A DNA stretch of 41,291 bases from Nocardia farcinica (GCF_001182745.1 NZ_LN868942.1:1-41291), one strand, 5' to 3'; shown: positions 7,028 through 15,989, numbered from the stretch's first letter. The notes: generated by a model from the sequence alone, not told the origin. Program-made: numbers and translations.

Positions 7028-8919
7028 AAGCCCCAGGACAGAACGGATTTTCGGAGTGGGCGCCGGTGCTGGTGCCTGGCGCAGTCGGCGGCGTGATCGA
7101 GGCGGCGGGGTTGTCGTTGCGGGTGGGGGAGTACCTCTACGCCGACACCCCGCAGACGGACGTGCCGTGGAACCCGATCGCGCTCGGGATCCACCTGGCC
7201 ACCGGGCAGCTGGAGTGGACCGGCGCGGCCACCGGCGGCGCGGTCACCCTCGCGGCCGGGACCGCGGTCACGGTGGCCGGGAGCGTGTGGGCGTGGCGGG
7301 CGACCTGCCGCCAGTGCCGCAAGCTCGCCGACAAGCGCGGCCAGGTCTCGCGCCTGGCGGGCAAGGCGTTCGGGCGCACCGGCATCCGCAAGGAGGCGAT
7401 CGATTCTCAGGCCCGCTACATGGCGCGGGGCAAGGAGCTGGCTGATCTGAGCCGGGAGGCGATCCTGGGCAAGGCCCGGGATCTGCAGGTGCAGCTGCGC
7501 GCCGGTGACGCCCCGGGCGTGCTGATCGGGCGTGCGGTCGCCGACGGGCGCGAGCTGTATGCCTCGTATGAGGATCTGCACCTGGACATCTGGGGTCCAC
7601 GCTCGGGCAAGTCCACCTCGCGGGTGATCCCGGCGGTGATGGAGGCCCCCGGCGCGGTGGTCGCCACGTCGAACAAGCGCGATGTCGTGGATGCCACCCG
7701 CGGCGCTCGGGGTGAGCAGGGTCAGGTGTGGGTGTTCGACCCGCAGGGCGTGGCGAGCGAGCCGTGCACCTGGTACTGGGATCCGATCGCGTGGGTGCTG
7801 GGGGAGGACGGCGGCGCCGGTGCCCAAGAGCGTGCCGCCGAGCTGGCCGGGCATTTCGCCGCAGGCGGTGAGGCCGACAAGCGGGATGCGTTCTTCGACC
7901 CCGAGGGCGAAGACCTGCTCGCGGGCCTGATCCTGGCTGCCGCGGTGGACAAGAAGCCGATCACGCAGGTGTTCGAGTGGGTCACCTCCGCTCATGAGGA
8001 CGCCCCGGTCCGGATTCTGCGCGATGCCGGGTTCGGGTTGGTCGCCGGAGCGCTGGCCGACCAGTACCAGGCCCCGGAGAAGCAGCGCGGTGGCGTGTTC
8101 TCGACGGCGAAGAAGATGGCGGCCTGCCTGAAGTACGCGCGGATCCAGCCGTGGGTGTGCCCGCCGGCCAAGGGGGACGCCCCGCGCAAGGCGTTCGACG
8201 CCGCGCAGTTCGTGCGCAGCCGCGACACCCTCTACCCGCTGAGCAAGGAGGGCAAGGGCAGCGCGGGCCCGCTGGTGACCGCCCTGTGCGCGGCCATCGC
8301 CGCCGCTGGCGAGGCCGAGGGCACCCGGCACCCGGGCGGGCGGTTGCCGGTGCCGCTGCTGATCGTGCTCGACGAGGCCGCCAACATCGTGCGCTGGGCT
8401 GATCTGCCCAAGCAGTACTCCCACTTCGGGTCCCGCGGGATGGTCGTGATGACCATCCTGCAGTCGTGGGCCCAGGGGGTGCGCTGCTGGGGGCATGAGG
8501 GCATGACCGCGCTGTGGTCGGCCGCCAACGTCAAGGTTCTCGGCGCGGGCCTGGACGATGCGGCGTTTCTGCGGGACCGCTCGGAGCTGATCGGCCCGCA
8601 CTACGAGTTGACCACCTCCACCAGCCGCAGCCACGGCCAGAACGGGTCGCGGTCCACCTCGACCTCGCGCACCAGCGAAGTCACCCTGCACGCCAGCGAT
8701 CTGGCGGCGCTGCCCAAGGGCCGGGTCGTCATCTTCATCTCCGGGCATCGCCCGACGTTGGGCCAGGCGGTGCCGTGGATGCAGCGCCCCTACGCCGCGC
8801 AGGTCCGCGCCGCGCTCGACCGGGCCGCCCGAGCTACCCACCCACAGCCCAGCGAGGTCCGCCCGCACCTGCGGGCGGTGCCCTCCTACCCCGACGAGTT
8901 GGAAGGCAAATCCGCATGA
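7012..8919 (+). CDS. Type IV coupling protein (TraG/VirD4-like ATPase)
   Basis: A 635-residue DNA-pumping ATPase expected at the inner membrane, linking the relaxosome to a mating channel. One or two hydrophobic segments occupy about residues 15-35 and 68-97. Walker A is GPRSGKST at 195-202 and Walker B is LLIVLDEAAN at about 449-458. The sequence FGSRGMVVMTILQSWAQG follows, as in the TraG/TraD motif that ends with a conserved Gln. The C-terminal part has a Ser/Thr-rich linker (TTSTSRSHGQNGSRSTSTSR) and the GRVVIFISG strand. ATG 7012 is used because GGGAGGTG lies just upstream. No VirB4/TrbE-like partner is recognised elsewhere, so it may work with a borrowed or minimal channel. Confidence 0.87.
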   Translation: MDRSVKAPGQNGFSEWAPVLVPGAVGGVIEAAGLSLRVGEYLYADTPQTDVPWNPIALGIHLATGQLEWTGAATGGAVTLAAGTAVTVAGSVWAWRATCRQCRKLADKRGQVSRLAGKAFGRTGIRKEAIDSQARYMARGKELADLSREAILGKARDLQVQLRAGDAPGVLIGRAVADGRELYASYEDLHLDIWGPRSGKSTSRVIPAVMEAPGAVVATSNKRDVVDATRGARGEQGQVWVFDPQGVASEPCTWYWDPIAWVLGEDGGAGAQERAAELAGHFAAGGEADKRDAFFDPEGEDLLAGLILAAAVDKKPITQVFEWVTSAHEDAPVRILRDAGFGLVAGALADQYQAPEKQRGGVFSTAKKMAACLKYARIQPWVCPPAKGDAPRKAFDAAQFVRSRDTLYPLSKEGKGSAGPLVTALCAAIAAAGEAEGTRHPGGRLPVPLLIVLDEAANIVRWADLPKQYSHFGSRGMVVMTILQSWAQGVRCWGHEGMTALWSAANVKVLGAGLDDAAFLRDRSELIGPHYELTTSTSRSHGQNGSRSTSTSRTSEVTLHASDLAALPKGRVVIFISGHRPTLGQAVPWMQRPYAAQVRAALDRAARATHPQPSEVRPHLRAVPSYPDELEGKSA

Positions 8920-9698
8920 GCGACACCACGTTCGAGTTCGACAACACTGCCGAAGGCGACGACGGCGTGACCGCGATGCCCGCGCTGGTGATCCCGCAGA
9001 TGGACCTGGGCCAGCTGCTCGACGAGGCGATCCGCAAGGCCGTGAGTGGTCAGCTCGCGGCCGAGGCGAAGAAGATCGCCGCTGGTGTGGTCGGTGAGCT
9101 GCTGACCCCGGAGGTCGTGGCCGGGATGCGCGAGACCGCGGTCCTGGAGGCCGTGCGAGCCTTGGATCCCAGCCCCGAAGCTTCGCTTCCCGGCGAGCAG
9201 GATCCGGGCGCGGCAGAGGACGACGCGGAGGAAGACGCGCCTCCGCCGCTGGAGTACCGCACGCTGGATGCCTTTGTCCGCGACTACCTGGCGATGATGT
9301 ACCGGCGCGAGGTCGTCGAGCCCGGGTCGGCCAAGCACGCCCGCTGGTGCCCGCGCTGGTGGGAGCACGGCGAGGCGATCGGCCGCCTGGAGGCGCTGTG
9401 GCGGGCGTTCGAGGAAGCCCGCCACGGTGAGGGCTCGGAGATGAGCACCTGGTGGCTCCAGCACGCCGACCCCATGATGACCGAGCTGCTGTCCCCGACG
9501 GGCCCGTTCAAGTACTGCTCGGTGCAGCAGGGACACCACGAACGGCTGGCCCGGCTACCGCTGGTGCCCGCACCAGAGGGGATGTTCGAGGACGGGCACG
9601 CCCACGACCCGGCACCGGCGGTGCTGGTGGCGTCGTCGTTGACCCTCCCCGCGCCGACGCACCCGCGCCGACGCACGGTCATGGAGTTCCCCGAATGA
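8916..9698 (+). CDS. DUF4913-family protein
   Basis: A 260-residue protein coupled to the ATPase by an ATGA overlap. Residues 1-115 form a low-complexity acidic region (GEQDPGAAEDDAEEDA). The C-terminal half matches the DUF4913 signature: YRTLDAFVRDYLAMMYRR, RWCPRWWEHGEAIGRLEALW, then MSTWWLQHADPMM and LLSPTGPFKYC. DUF4913 proteins are found beside coupling proteins in actinobacterial plasmids and integrative elements; their function is not established. The aromatic core suggests a protein-interaction domain. A role as adaptor between coupling protein and substrate is plausible but inferred. Confidence 0.82.
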   Translation: MSDTTFEFDNTAEGDDGVTAMPALVIPQMDLGQLLDEAIRKAVSGQLAAEAKKIAAGVVGELLTPEVVAGMRETAVLEAVRALDPSPEASLPGEQDPGAAEDDAEEDAPPPLEYRTLDAFVRDYLAMMYRREVVEPGSAKHARWCPRWWEHGEAIGRLEALWRAFEEARHGEGSEMSTWWLQHADPMMTELLSPTGPFKYCSVQQGHHERLARLPLVPAPEGMFEDGHAHDPAPAVLVASSLTLPAPTHPRRRTVMEFPE

Positions 9699-12600
9699 GC
9701 GCCCCAGCCCGGCCGCAGCGCACCGCCGCGCCCGCGCAGGGCTCGTGGGAGACGATCACCAGTGCGCTCGAGACCGCGGTCGGGCCCGGCCGCCCGTCGG
9801 GGGCGTGGACGAAGTACTGCTGCCCGGTCCACGAGGGCGACGGCCGCGGGCACAAGCCCTCGCTGGGCGTGAAGTACGACGACGCGGGCCAGCGCACGGT
9901 GGTGCGTTGCTTCGCCGGATGCGACAACGAGCAGGTACTCGACGTGCTCGGGCTGCGGGTTCGGGACATGTTCGACCGGCGTGTCGAGCGTGAGGGCAGT
10001 GGGCGGGGCCGCCGCGCGAACCGGCCCCGCTCCCGGCAGCTCTCGCGTGCCGACCGTGCGATCGATGCCGCGGGCCTGCCGCTGACCCAGCCGAAAAAAC
10101 CTGACCCGGGCCGTCAGCTTTCGCCGTGGCGCACGGTGGCGACCTACCCGTACCTGCGCGCCGATGGCACCGTCGCCGGGGAGGTCGTCCGCAGAGAGGC
10201 GCCGTTCGAGCACACCGGTCGTGACAAGCAGTTCCATCAGCGCCGCTGGAACCCTGAGAACGGCCGGATGGAGGCCGGTGGGTTCGACCCGCTGCCGTAT
10301 CAGCTGCCGCAGCTGCTGGCGGCGATCGACGAGGGCCGCACCGTCTACATCGTCGAGGGCGAGAAGGACGTCGCGGCCGCCGAATCCGCGGGTCTGACCG
10401 CCACCACCAACGCCGGCGGCGCGATGTCGTGGACCGGGCGTCACGCCGAGTGGTTGCGCGGTGCCCGCACGGTGGTGATCGTCGCTGACCGCGACCCGGC
10501 CGGGTACCGGCGCGCTGAACGCGTGATGGCCACCCTGTCCGGGCTGGTCGAGCGGGTGCGGGTGGTGCAGGCCGCCACCGGCAAGGACCTGCACGACCAC
10601 CTGCAGTGCGGTCACGAGATCGCCGAACTCGAGCCGATCCCGTACCTGGACCCTTTCGTCTCCGCCCCGGCGCCGACCACCGCGCCGGGGCGGCCTGCTT
10701 CATCGACCGAGACCTCCACCGACGTCTCGGATTCTGCTGAAAACACCACTCCGGGAGGACATTCCGATATGGCCGAATACTTGCTCGCACCTTCGACCGA
10801 CACACCTCCGCCGCAGTCGGACGAGGTCGACCACGCCGGCCAGCAGATGGCCGCGTTGTGGCGGGCGCTGGTGCACCAACTGCTGTCGCACGCGCTGAAA
10901 GTGGCCGAACAGCGCCGCCGTGACGCCGAGGAACTGGCGCGCCGCACCACCGTGGAGAAGGCCGAAGCCGAGGAACGGTTGGCCCTGGAACGCAAGAGCG
11001 TCGAGACCAAGCTCGCGGCCCTGCGCAAACAGGGCTGGGACGCCGCCAGCCGGGACGAGATCGCCGACGCACTGACCCAGGCGCGAGCGTGGGCGCCGGA
11101 TTCCGAGCAGGCCGCCGCCACCTTCGACGAACTGCGTCACCACCTGCAGGACCGGTTCGGGCTGCGGATCGACCCGCGCACCGATGCCGTCGACATCGAC
11201 CCCGACGCCGCCGCGGTGGTGACCCACCTGGCCGACTTCGAGCGCAGCCGCGCGATCGATGCCCGCCTGGTCGCCGCCCAGGCCCGGATGGTGGAGGCGG
11301 TGGGTGCGCTCGACGGGATCGACGAGTCCACCAAGCAGGCCCTCTACGCCGACATCGAGGCGTGGCGGACCAACCCCAGCCCGCAGCAGCTCGACGTCCT
11401 GGCCACGAAGCTGGCCGCAGCGAAAGTGCCCGAACGAACCCGGACCCAGATCCGGTTCACCGCGGTCTACCTCTACGACGCCGGCGCCCAGCTGACCGCC
11501 GACGAGCACGCCGAACGCGGCCGCCAGGCGCCGACCACCCTGGCCACCCACATCCTGCGCCAGACCGAGGCTCCGCTGGTCGACCCCGGCGAGGAGGCCA
11601 AGCCGCGCATCGACGCCCTGCTGGTGTCCTACCAGGACCGGTTGCGCACCGGCGCCGACACCAGCTGGGTCACCGAGAAGTTGGGCCGTGAGGTCGCGGT
11701 GCTGACCGAGGAGGACCGCACCGCCGCACGCGAGCGAGGCAAGCAGATCCGCCACAATCCCGCCGGGAAGTTCGCGCCGCTGTGGCCTGATCACGTCGAC
11801 CGCGACGCCTTGGCGGTGACGGTGTCGACCTACGCCACGCTGCGCCCGCAGGCCGACCGCGCGGTCGTGGCCACCGGCGACTACAACACCGCCCAGGCCG
11901 CGGGCCTGCGTCAGCAGGCCGACAAGCACCGCAACGCCATCGTCAAGGCCATCAAAACCGGCAAAGGCCTGCACGACCTGGAACGCGACCAGCTCGCCGC
12001 GGTGCTGCGCGACATCGACGCCGGACGCACCCGCCCGCCAGCGATGCTGTTCGTCGACGACCGCAGCGCCGCTCAGCACGACGCCGACCGCGCCGGGCAG
12101 ATCGCCTCGGAAACCTCGCGGATCCACCGCCGCCAGCTCGATGAGATCCTGTCCACCGCGCGGGTGGACCCGGTCTCGGCGCGGGCCACCCGCGACGAGA
12201 TCACCCGCGTCATGGACGCCCAGACCGCGCTCGCGGCCGGGCGGCAGAACCTGCACGACTACGGCGAGTCCGGTGTCGAGGACCGGCTGCAAGCCGCCAT
12301 GACCGCCGTCGGTATCCCCGAACCGGTGCGCAACCAGGTCCGCAACCACCTCGACCGCGCCGCCGGTGAGGCCGCGATCGCGGGCAAGCAGGCCAACCGG
12401 ATCCGCGACCGCTGGCTCGACCGCCACGAGGCCGTCACCACCGCACGATCCCAGCAGCCCGCCGGCGCAATCGACTACGACAGCCCGCAGCGGCGAGAGG
12501 GCCTGGAAACCAGGCTGCGGGCCTCGGGCCTGTCCGAGGACTGCATCGCCCAGCGCATGGCCGCCGACACCGGGCACGCCAAGCCGCCCTCGGCCGCACC

Positions 12601-12706
12601 CGCCGCCGGGATGGCCAAGCGCCGCACCAGCCCCGGCACCGGCATGCAGCGCATCCACCACCGCCGCGGCAAGGGCCGAGGGCCCGAGCAGGGCCTGGGC
12701 CGGTGA
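9695..12706 (+). CDS. Zinc-finger/TOPRIM (DnaG-like) protein fused to a long helical domain
   Basis: A 1003-residue protein. Residues 40-80 hold a CHC2-like zinc finger (Cys42/Cys43, His46, Cys72, Cys76). Residues 215-300 are a TOPRIM domain: IVEGEKD with Glu221/Glu223 and VADRDPAG with Asp265 and Asp267. This half resembles plasmid and phage primase/DNA-processing proteins. From residue 359 onward about 640 residues are helical and coiled-coil (ALKVAEQRRRDAEELARRTT...). That tail is clearly related to the tail of the next gene. A strong ribosome site (GGGAGGA at 10753-10759) precedes an in-frame ATG at 10769, exactly at the junction, so a separate tail protein may also be made. It overlaps DUF4913 by ATGA. 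Primase activity is inferred; the helicase domain of true DnaG/phage primases is absent. Confidence 0.8.
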   Translation: MSAPARPQRTAAPAQGSWETITSALETAVGPGRPSGAWTKYCCPVHEGDGRGHKPSLGVKYDDAGQRTVVRCFAGCDNEQVLDVLGLRVRDMFDRRVEREGSGRGRRANRPRSRQLSRADRAIDAAGLPLTQPKKPDPGRQLSPWRTVATYPYLRADGTVAGEVVRREAPFEHTGRDKQFHQRRWNPENGRMEAGGFDPLPYQLPQLLAAIDEGRTVYIVEGEKDVAAAESAGLTATTNAGGAMSWTGRHAEWLRGARTVVIVADRDPAGYRRAERVMATLSGLVERVRVVQAATGKDLHDHLQCGHEIAELEPIPYLDPFVSAPAPTTAPGRPASSTETSTDVSDSAENTTPGGHSDMAEYLLAPSTDTPPPQSDEVDHAGQQMAALWRALVHQLLSHALKVAEQRRRDAEELARRTTVEKAEAEERLALERKSVETKLAALRKQGWDAASRDEIADALTQARAWAPDSEQAAATFDELRHHLQDRFGLRIDPRTDAVDIDPDAAAVVTHLADFERSRAIDARLVAAQARMVEAVGALDGIDESTKQALYADIEAWRTNPSPQQLDVLATKLAAAKVPERTRTQIRFTAVYLYDAGAQLTADEHAERGRQAPTTLATHILRQTEAPLVDPGEEAKPRIDALLVSYQDRLRTGADTSWVTEKLGREVAVLTEEDRTAARERGKQIRHNPAGKFAPLWPDHVDRDALAVTVSTYATLRPQADRAVVATGDYNTAQAAGLRQQADKHRNAIVKAIKTGKGLHDLERDQLAAVLRDIDAGRTRPPAMLFVDDRSAAQHDADRAGQIASETSRIHRRQLDEILSTARVDPVSARATRDEITRVMDAQTALAAGRQNLHDYGESGVEDRLQAAMTAVGIPEPVRNQVRNHLDRAAGEAAIAGKQANRIRDRWLDRHEAVTTARSQQPAGAIDYDSPQRREGLETRLRASGLSEDCIAQRMAADTGHAKPPSAAPAAGMAKRRTSPGTGMQRIHHRRGKGRGPEQGLGR

Positions 12707-12719
12707 GGGTCTGTTCACC

Positions 12720-14903
12720 GTGACCGTGCACGACCGGCAGCCCGACACCTTCCCGTGGCGGGCTGCCCCAGCTCATTTGAAGACCCGTCGCCAGCTGCGT
12801 GCGGCCGGCCTTTCGCCCGGCGGGCAGGACGTTGCCGCGGTGATGGTCGGCAAGCGCCGCGGCCGCCGCCTGATCGCCTACCTGTTCGACGTGGGGCGGG
12901 CGCGGCCGAAGCGGACGCCCTCACCCGCCCAGCTGGCCGCGATCGAGAAGGCGACCCGCGAGCACCAGGCCCGCGCCGCCGCCCGCCGCGGCTACACCCG
13001 CACCGATCTGACCACCCCCACCGATCCCGGCCCGGGCTGGGACGAAACCACCACCCACCAGGAGGAATCCACCATGTCCAACACCGACACCAACACCGAC
13101 ACCGGCACCGTGCCCATCGTCGAGGGCGGGCCCGGCGCGCCGACGCGGCTCACCCTTACCGGGCGCGAGCAGCGGCTGGCCTTCCTGCGCACCGTCGCCG
13201 CGGTCAACCAAGCCAAATACCACCGCGAGCAGCTGGATCAGCTGGTCGTCGAGGCCGAAAACGCTGGACGGAGCGAGGATTTCGGTCGCCGGTTGGCGCA
13301 GCAGCTGGCCGAGGCCGAGGATCAGCTCGCCGCCGAGGACCCGTGGCGCAACCCGCACGCGCTCACCCACGCCCTCGCCGAGGCCCTGTACTGGTCGCCG
13401 GGTTCGGACCTCGCCGCCGCGCGGGTGCAGCAGATCGGTGAGCAGCTCGCGCACCGCTGGGGTGTGGTCCTGGACGGGGTCGATCCCGAGACCTGCACCG
13501 TCGGTATCGATCCCGCCTTCGACGCCGCCGCGGCTCAGCTCGCCGTCGACCGTGCGGTGGTGCGGGCCCGTGAGCGCGCCATCGCCGAGACGCTGTCGCA
13601 GATCCCGATGCCCGAGCCCACCCAGGACCGGGTGGTGGCCGCGGTCACCGCCTGGTACGACGCCGAGGGCGCCGGAACGGCCACCCCGCACGACAGCGAC
13701 GCCCTGGCCGCGCGCCTCGAGGAGCTGCACGGCCACCTGTCCGCGCTCGACCTCGCCCAGCCCGAACGCGACCAAGTGAGGTTCACGGTCGACTACCTGT
13801 GGCGTGACGTGCGCCAGGTCGACCTGCTCGACACCCCCGTGATGGTCGACCCCGGCCAGGAAGTGCGCGGGCGGGTGCCGCAGCTGCTCCAAGCCTTCGC
13901 CGAGCAGCGGATCGCCCCGGCCGAGATCGGCGCCGAGATCTCGGTGATGACCGTGGAGGATCAGCAGGCCGTGCGCGAGGCCGGCCGCGCCATCCGCGCC
14001 GGAGACGAGGTCGATGTGCGGCTGTGGCCCGGCTACGCCGACCGGGACCAGCTGCGCGAGCAGCTCGAAACCTACGCCCGCGACGCCGTCGAGGCCGGTC
14101 GAGAGGCCGACTATCTCGCCGAGACCGAACTGGCCCCCTTCGACGCCGCCCTGGTCGGCATCAACGACGACATCGAGGACCGCATCGAGCGGATGTCGGT
14201 GAGCCACGACCAGCTGCTGGCCGCCGCCGAGGCCGCCAAGGGCCTGGCCCCGGCCGAGCGGCACCAGATCCGGGCAGTCCTCGCCGATGTCGAAGCCGGG
14301 GTCGCCGAGGACTACGAACTACCCGAACTGATGTGGGTCGACGAGCGCAGCAAAGCCCAGCTCGACACCGACCGCAGCCACCGGCAGGCCGCCGTGCTGG
14401 CCCAGACGTTCTGCCGCGAGGCGATTCAGGCCATCGCCGACGGCAAAGCCCAGCCCAGCAACGCCCACACCCAGACCCTCGAGGGCGTGCTGTCCACGGT
14501 GGGCGACAACCTCTACTCGGTCGCCTCCGGCAGCGTCGACGACGCCCACCGAACCCAATTCGTCAAGGACCGCACCGAACTCGGGCGGGCCCTGACCGCC
14601 GCCAGGGTCTACGCCGAGACCAAGGCCGACATCCGCGAACTGGTCGATACCCGTGCTCGCCAGGCTGGGAAACTCGGGCGCGGCGCCGTCGAACGTGAGC
14701 AGCGGTGGAAGACCCGCACCACCGAGATCCTCGCCCGCCGCGACGACGCCCGCGCCCAGCAGCACGCCGCCCGGACCGCACGACCTCGTTCCACGAAGAC
14801 GTGCGCCACCCGCGTGGACCGCTCGGCCCAGACCACCTCCCCCGCCCCAACCGGCGCCCGGACAGCGGCCAGGCGGCACTACACCCCGGGGGTGGAGCGG
14901 TGA
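12720..14903 (+). CDS. RRQRL-type small domain fused to the same long helical domain
   Basis: A 727-residue protein from GTG 12720 (GAGGG upstream). Residues 1-80 resemble actinobacterial RRQRL-motif proteins (FPWRAAPAHLKTRRQLRAAG, then GRRLIAYLFDVGRARPKRT...AQLAAIEKA), but here the last motif residue differs and the C-terminal zinc-binding cysteines are missing. Residues about 140-690 repeat the helical domain of the preceding gene; compare VDPGQEVRGRVPQLLQAF with VDPGEEAKPRIDALLVSY. AGGAGG at 13060-13065 lies eight bases before an in-frame ATG at 13074, so a 609-residue tail-only product is likely. The fusion may be a read-through of what are elsewhere two genes. Function is unknown; the operon context is DNA transfer. 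Confidence 0.75.
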   Translation: MTVHDRQPDTFPWRAAPAHLKTRRQLRAAGLSPGGQDVAAVMVGKRRGRRLIAYLFDVGRARPKRTPSPAQLAAIEKATREHQARAAARRGYTRTDLTTPTDPGPGWDETTTHQEESTMSNTDTNTDTGTVPIVEGGPGAPTRLTLTGREQRLAFLRTVAAVNQAKYHREQLDQLVVEAENAGRSEDFGRRLAQQLAEAEDQLAAEDPWRNPHALTHALAEALYWSPGSDLAAARVQQIGEQLAHRWGVVLDGVDPETCTVGIDPAFDAAAAQLAVDRAVVRARERAIAETLSQIPMPEPTQDRVVAAVTAWYDAEGAGTATPHDSDALAARLEELHGHLSALDLAQPERDQVRFTVDYLWRDVRQVDLLDTPVMVDPGQEVRGRVPQLLQAFAEQRIAPAEIGAEISVMTVEDQQAVREAGRAIRAGDEVDVRLWPGYADRDQLREQLETYARDAVEAGREADYLAETELAPFDAALVGINDDIEDRIERMSVSHDQLLAAAEAAKGLAPAERHQIRAVLADVEAGVAEDYELPELMWVDERSKAQLDTDRSHRQAAVLAQTFCREAIQAIADGKAQPSNAHTQTLEGVLSTVGDNLYSVASGSVDDAHRTQFVKDRTELGRALTAARVYAETKADIRELVDTRARQAGKLGRGAVEREQRWKTRTTEILARRDDARAQQHAARTARPRSTKTCATRVDRSAQTTSPAPTGARTAARRHYTPGVER

Positions 14904-15202
14904 CCGACCTCGTCGAGCTGCTGGTCATCGCCCGCGTCGACACCACGGCCGCGGTCGCTGACCTGTTCAGCTGCCAGACCTACTACGACGCCGACATCGG
15001 GACCGAAACCGGACCCGGCGTGGAGGCGATGTGGGAGACGCTGACCGTCGACCCCGCCGCCCCGGTCTGCCTGGACTCGCTCGACCAGGCACTCACCACC
15101 TCCGGCTACCGGCGCACCAGCGCCTGGCGCAAACGCGTCACCGCCGCCGGCGCCATCCGCTACTTCGCCCACGCCACCATCGCGATCCCCGACCTGCCCT
15201 AA
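14900..15202 (+). CDS. Small hypothetical protein, last gene of the transfer operon
   Basis: A 100-residue protein starting at GTG 14900, which overlaps the preceding stop (GTGA). It has an acidic N-terminal half and a short basic segment (SGYRRTSAWRKRVTAAGAIRYFA) that could contact nucleic acid. There are two separated cysteines, no membrane helix, and no recognised family. It is followed after four bases by a very strong hairpin terminator, which marks the end of the ten-gene operon. Confidence 0.7.
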   Translation: MTDLVELLVIARVDTTAAVADLFSCQTYYDADIGTETGPGVEAMWETLTVDPAAPVCLDSLDQALTTSGYRRTSAWRKRVTAAGAIRYFAHATIAIPDLP

Positions 15203-15206
15203 ACCC

Positions 15207-15261
15207 GCAGGCGCGAGTCAGCCCCCCAGAGCGCGAACCTGGGGGGCTGACTCGTGCCTGC
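15207..15261. terminator. Strong bidirectional hairpin terminator
   Basis: Arms of 23 bases (15207-15229 and 15239-15261) pair along their whole length with a single G-U, around a nine-base loop. It separates the convergent transfer operon and the SMP-like gene, and should stop transcription from both sides. There is no T tract, as is usual in high-GC actinobacteria. Confidence 0.85.
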
Positions 15262-15268
15262 GACCTGA

Positions 15269-15436
15269 CTACTTCTTCCCGCGATCGTTCTTGGCCGCGC
15301 TGGACTGCGCGCGTGGCGCGAACCCCGACTTCGCCGTGCTGCTGTCGGGATTCTTCGCCGCCGTCGACTGGATCCGCGAGGCGTCGGCACCGGTCATCTT
15401 CGTCTCACCGCCGCTCTTGCCGCTGGACTTCGACAT
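15269..15436 (-). CDS. Small SMP/LEA-like basic protein
   Basis: A 55-residue, highly charged, probably disordered protein. An excellent ribosome site (AAAGGAGGTG) stands just before ATG 15436, which makes translation very likely. Two degenerate repeats, DASRIQSTAAKNPDS and FAPRAQSSAAKND, match the RIQSxxAKN pattern of seed-maturation-protein (SMP, LEA-type) domains that also occur in short bacterial proteins. Such proteins are associated with desiccation or stress protection; the role on a plasmid is unknown. It has its own promoter region toward the cysteine-rich gene upstream and is convergent with the transfer operon. Confidence 0.68.
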   Translation of the reverse strand: MSKSSGKSGGETKMTGADASRIQSTAAKNPDSSTAKSGFAPRAQSSAAKNDRGKK

Positions 15437-15491
15437 GACACCTCCTTTCCTCGCCCCCTGCCACCCAGTCTGCGCCGGTGAGGGGCGGCCG

Positions 15492-15806
15492 TCACTCCCC
15501 GAGCGCGTCGTAGCACGGGCGGCACATCGGCAAAGGCCCAGACACCTCACCCTCGGTCTCCACCCGCACCAGCAGGCCCGGCTCGGCCGGATCCAGACAC
15601 ACCGACCCCGGCAGGCCGCGGCGCGGATGGTAGAACGCGCACACGCACCGGCAGCCCCCGCCCTCGTGCTGCTCCCACCGCCACAACGTCGGCAGCTGAA
15701 CGACTTTCCCCGGCAGCGGGTCGAAAGGTGCCTTCGACCGGGCGCACCATCCACCGCATGCCGAGCCGGAGCTTGGCTGGCGTGTGCCCACCTTCTCCGG
15801 CCACAT
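15492..15806 (-). CDS. Cysteine-rich hypothetical protein
   Basis: A 104-residue protein whose ATG at 15806 has GGGAGA just upstream. Seven cysteines in the pattern SACGGWC, GGGCRCVCAFYH, PGSVC and MCRPCYD suggest one or two zinc sites. The core (LWRWEQHEGGGCRCVCAFYHPRRGLPGSVC, cited here only by its ends LWRW and GSVC) looks conserved and structured. I do not recall a named family. It lies upstream of the SMP-like gene in the same direction, with a 55-base gap, and is divergent from rmuC. Confidence 0.65.
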   Translation of the reverse strand: MWPEKVGTRQPSSGSACGGWCARSKAPFDPLPGKVVQLPTLWRWEQHEGGGCRCVCAFYHPRRGLPGSVCLDPAEPGLLVRVETEGEVSGPLPMCRPCYDALGE

Positions 15807-15989
15807 TTCTCTCCCACAGAACCGTGTGGTTGGTCTGTTTCCGCAGGTCGAGGTTGGTTCGATTTCTGTCGGTAGTGGGTGGTAGATGTGCGGCGCGTTC
15901 CGGTGGGGTGTGGTGTGCCGGATCGCAGGTTTCACTTCCCCGGTCCACAGGGGGTCGGGGTCGCATCTGACGTTCGGGAAGGTTTCGAC

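Noticed and set aside
6943..8868. A 641-codon open frame antisense to the coupling-protein gene
   Set aside because: Long antisense frames are expected in very GC-rich DNA. Its residues have no motif, it has no ribosome site, and the sense strand encodes a clear ATPase with Walker motifs.
10700..12748. A 682-codon open frame antisense to the TOPRIM/helical gene
   Set aside because: Gly/Val/Leu-rich shadow translation with no domain; the sense frame has zinc-finger and TOPRIM motifs and a paralogue next door.
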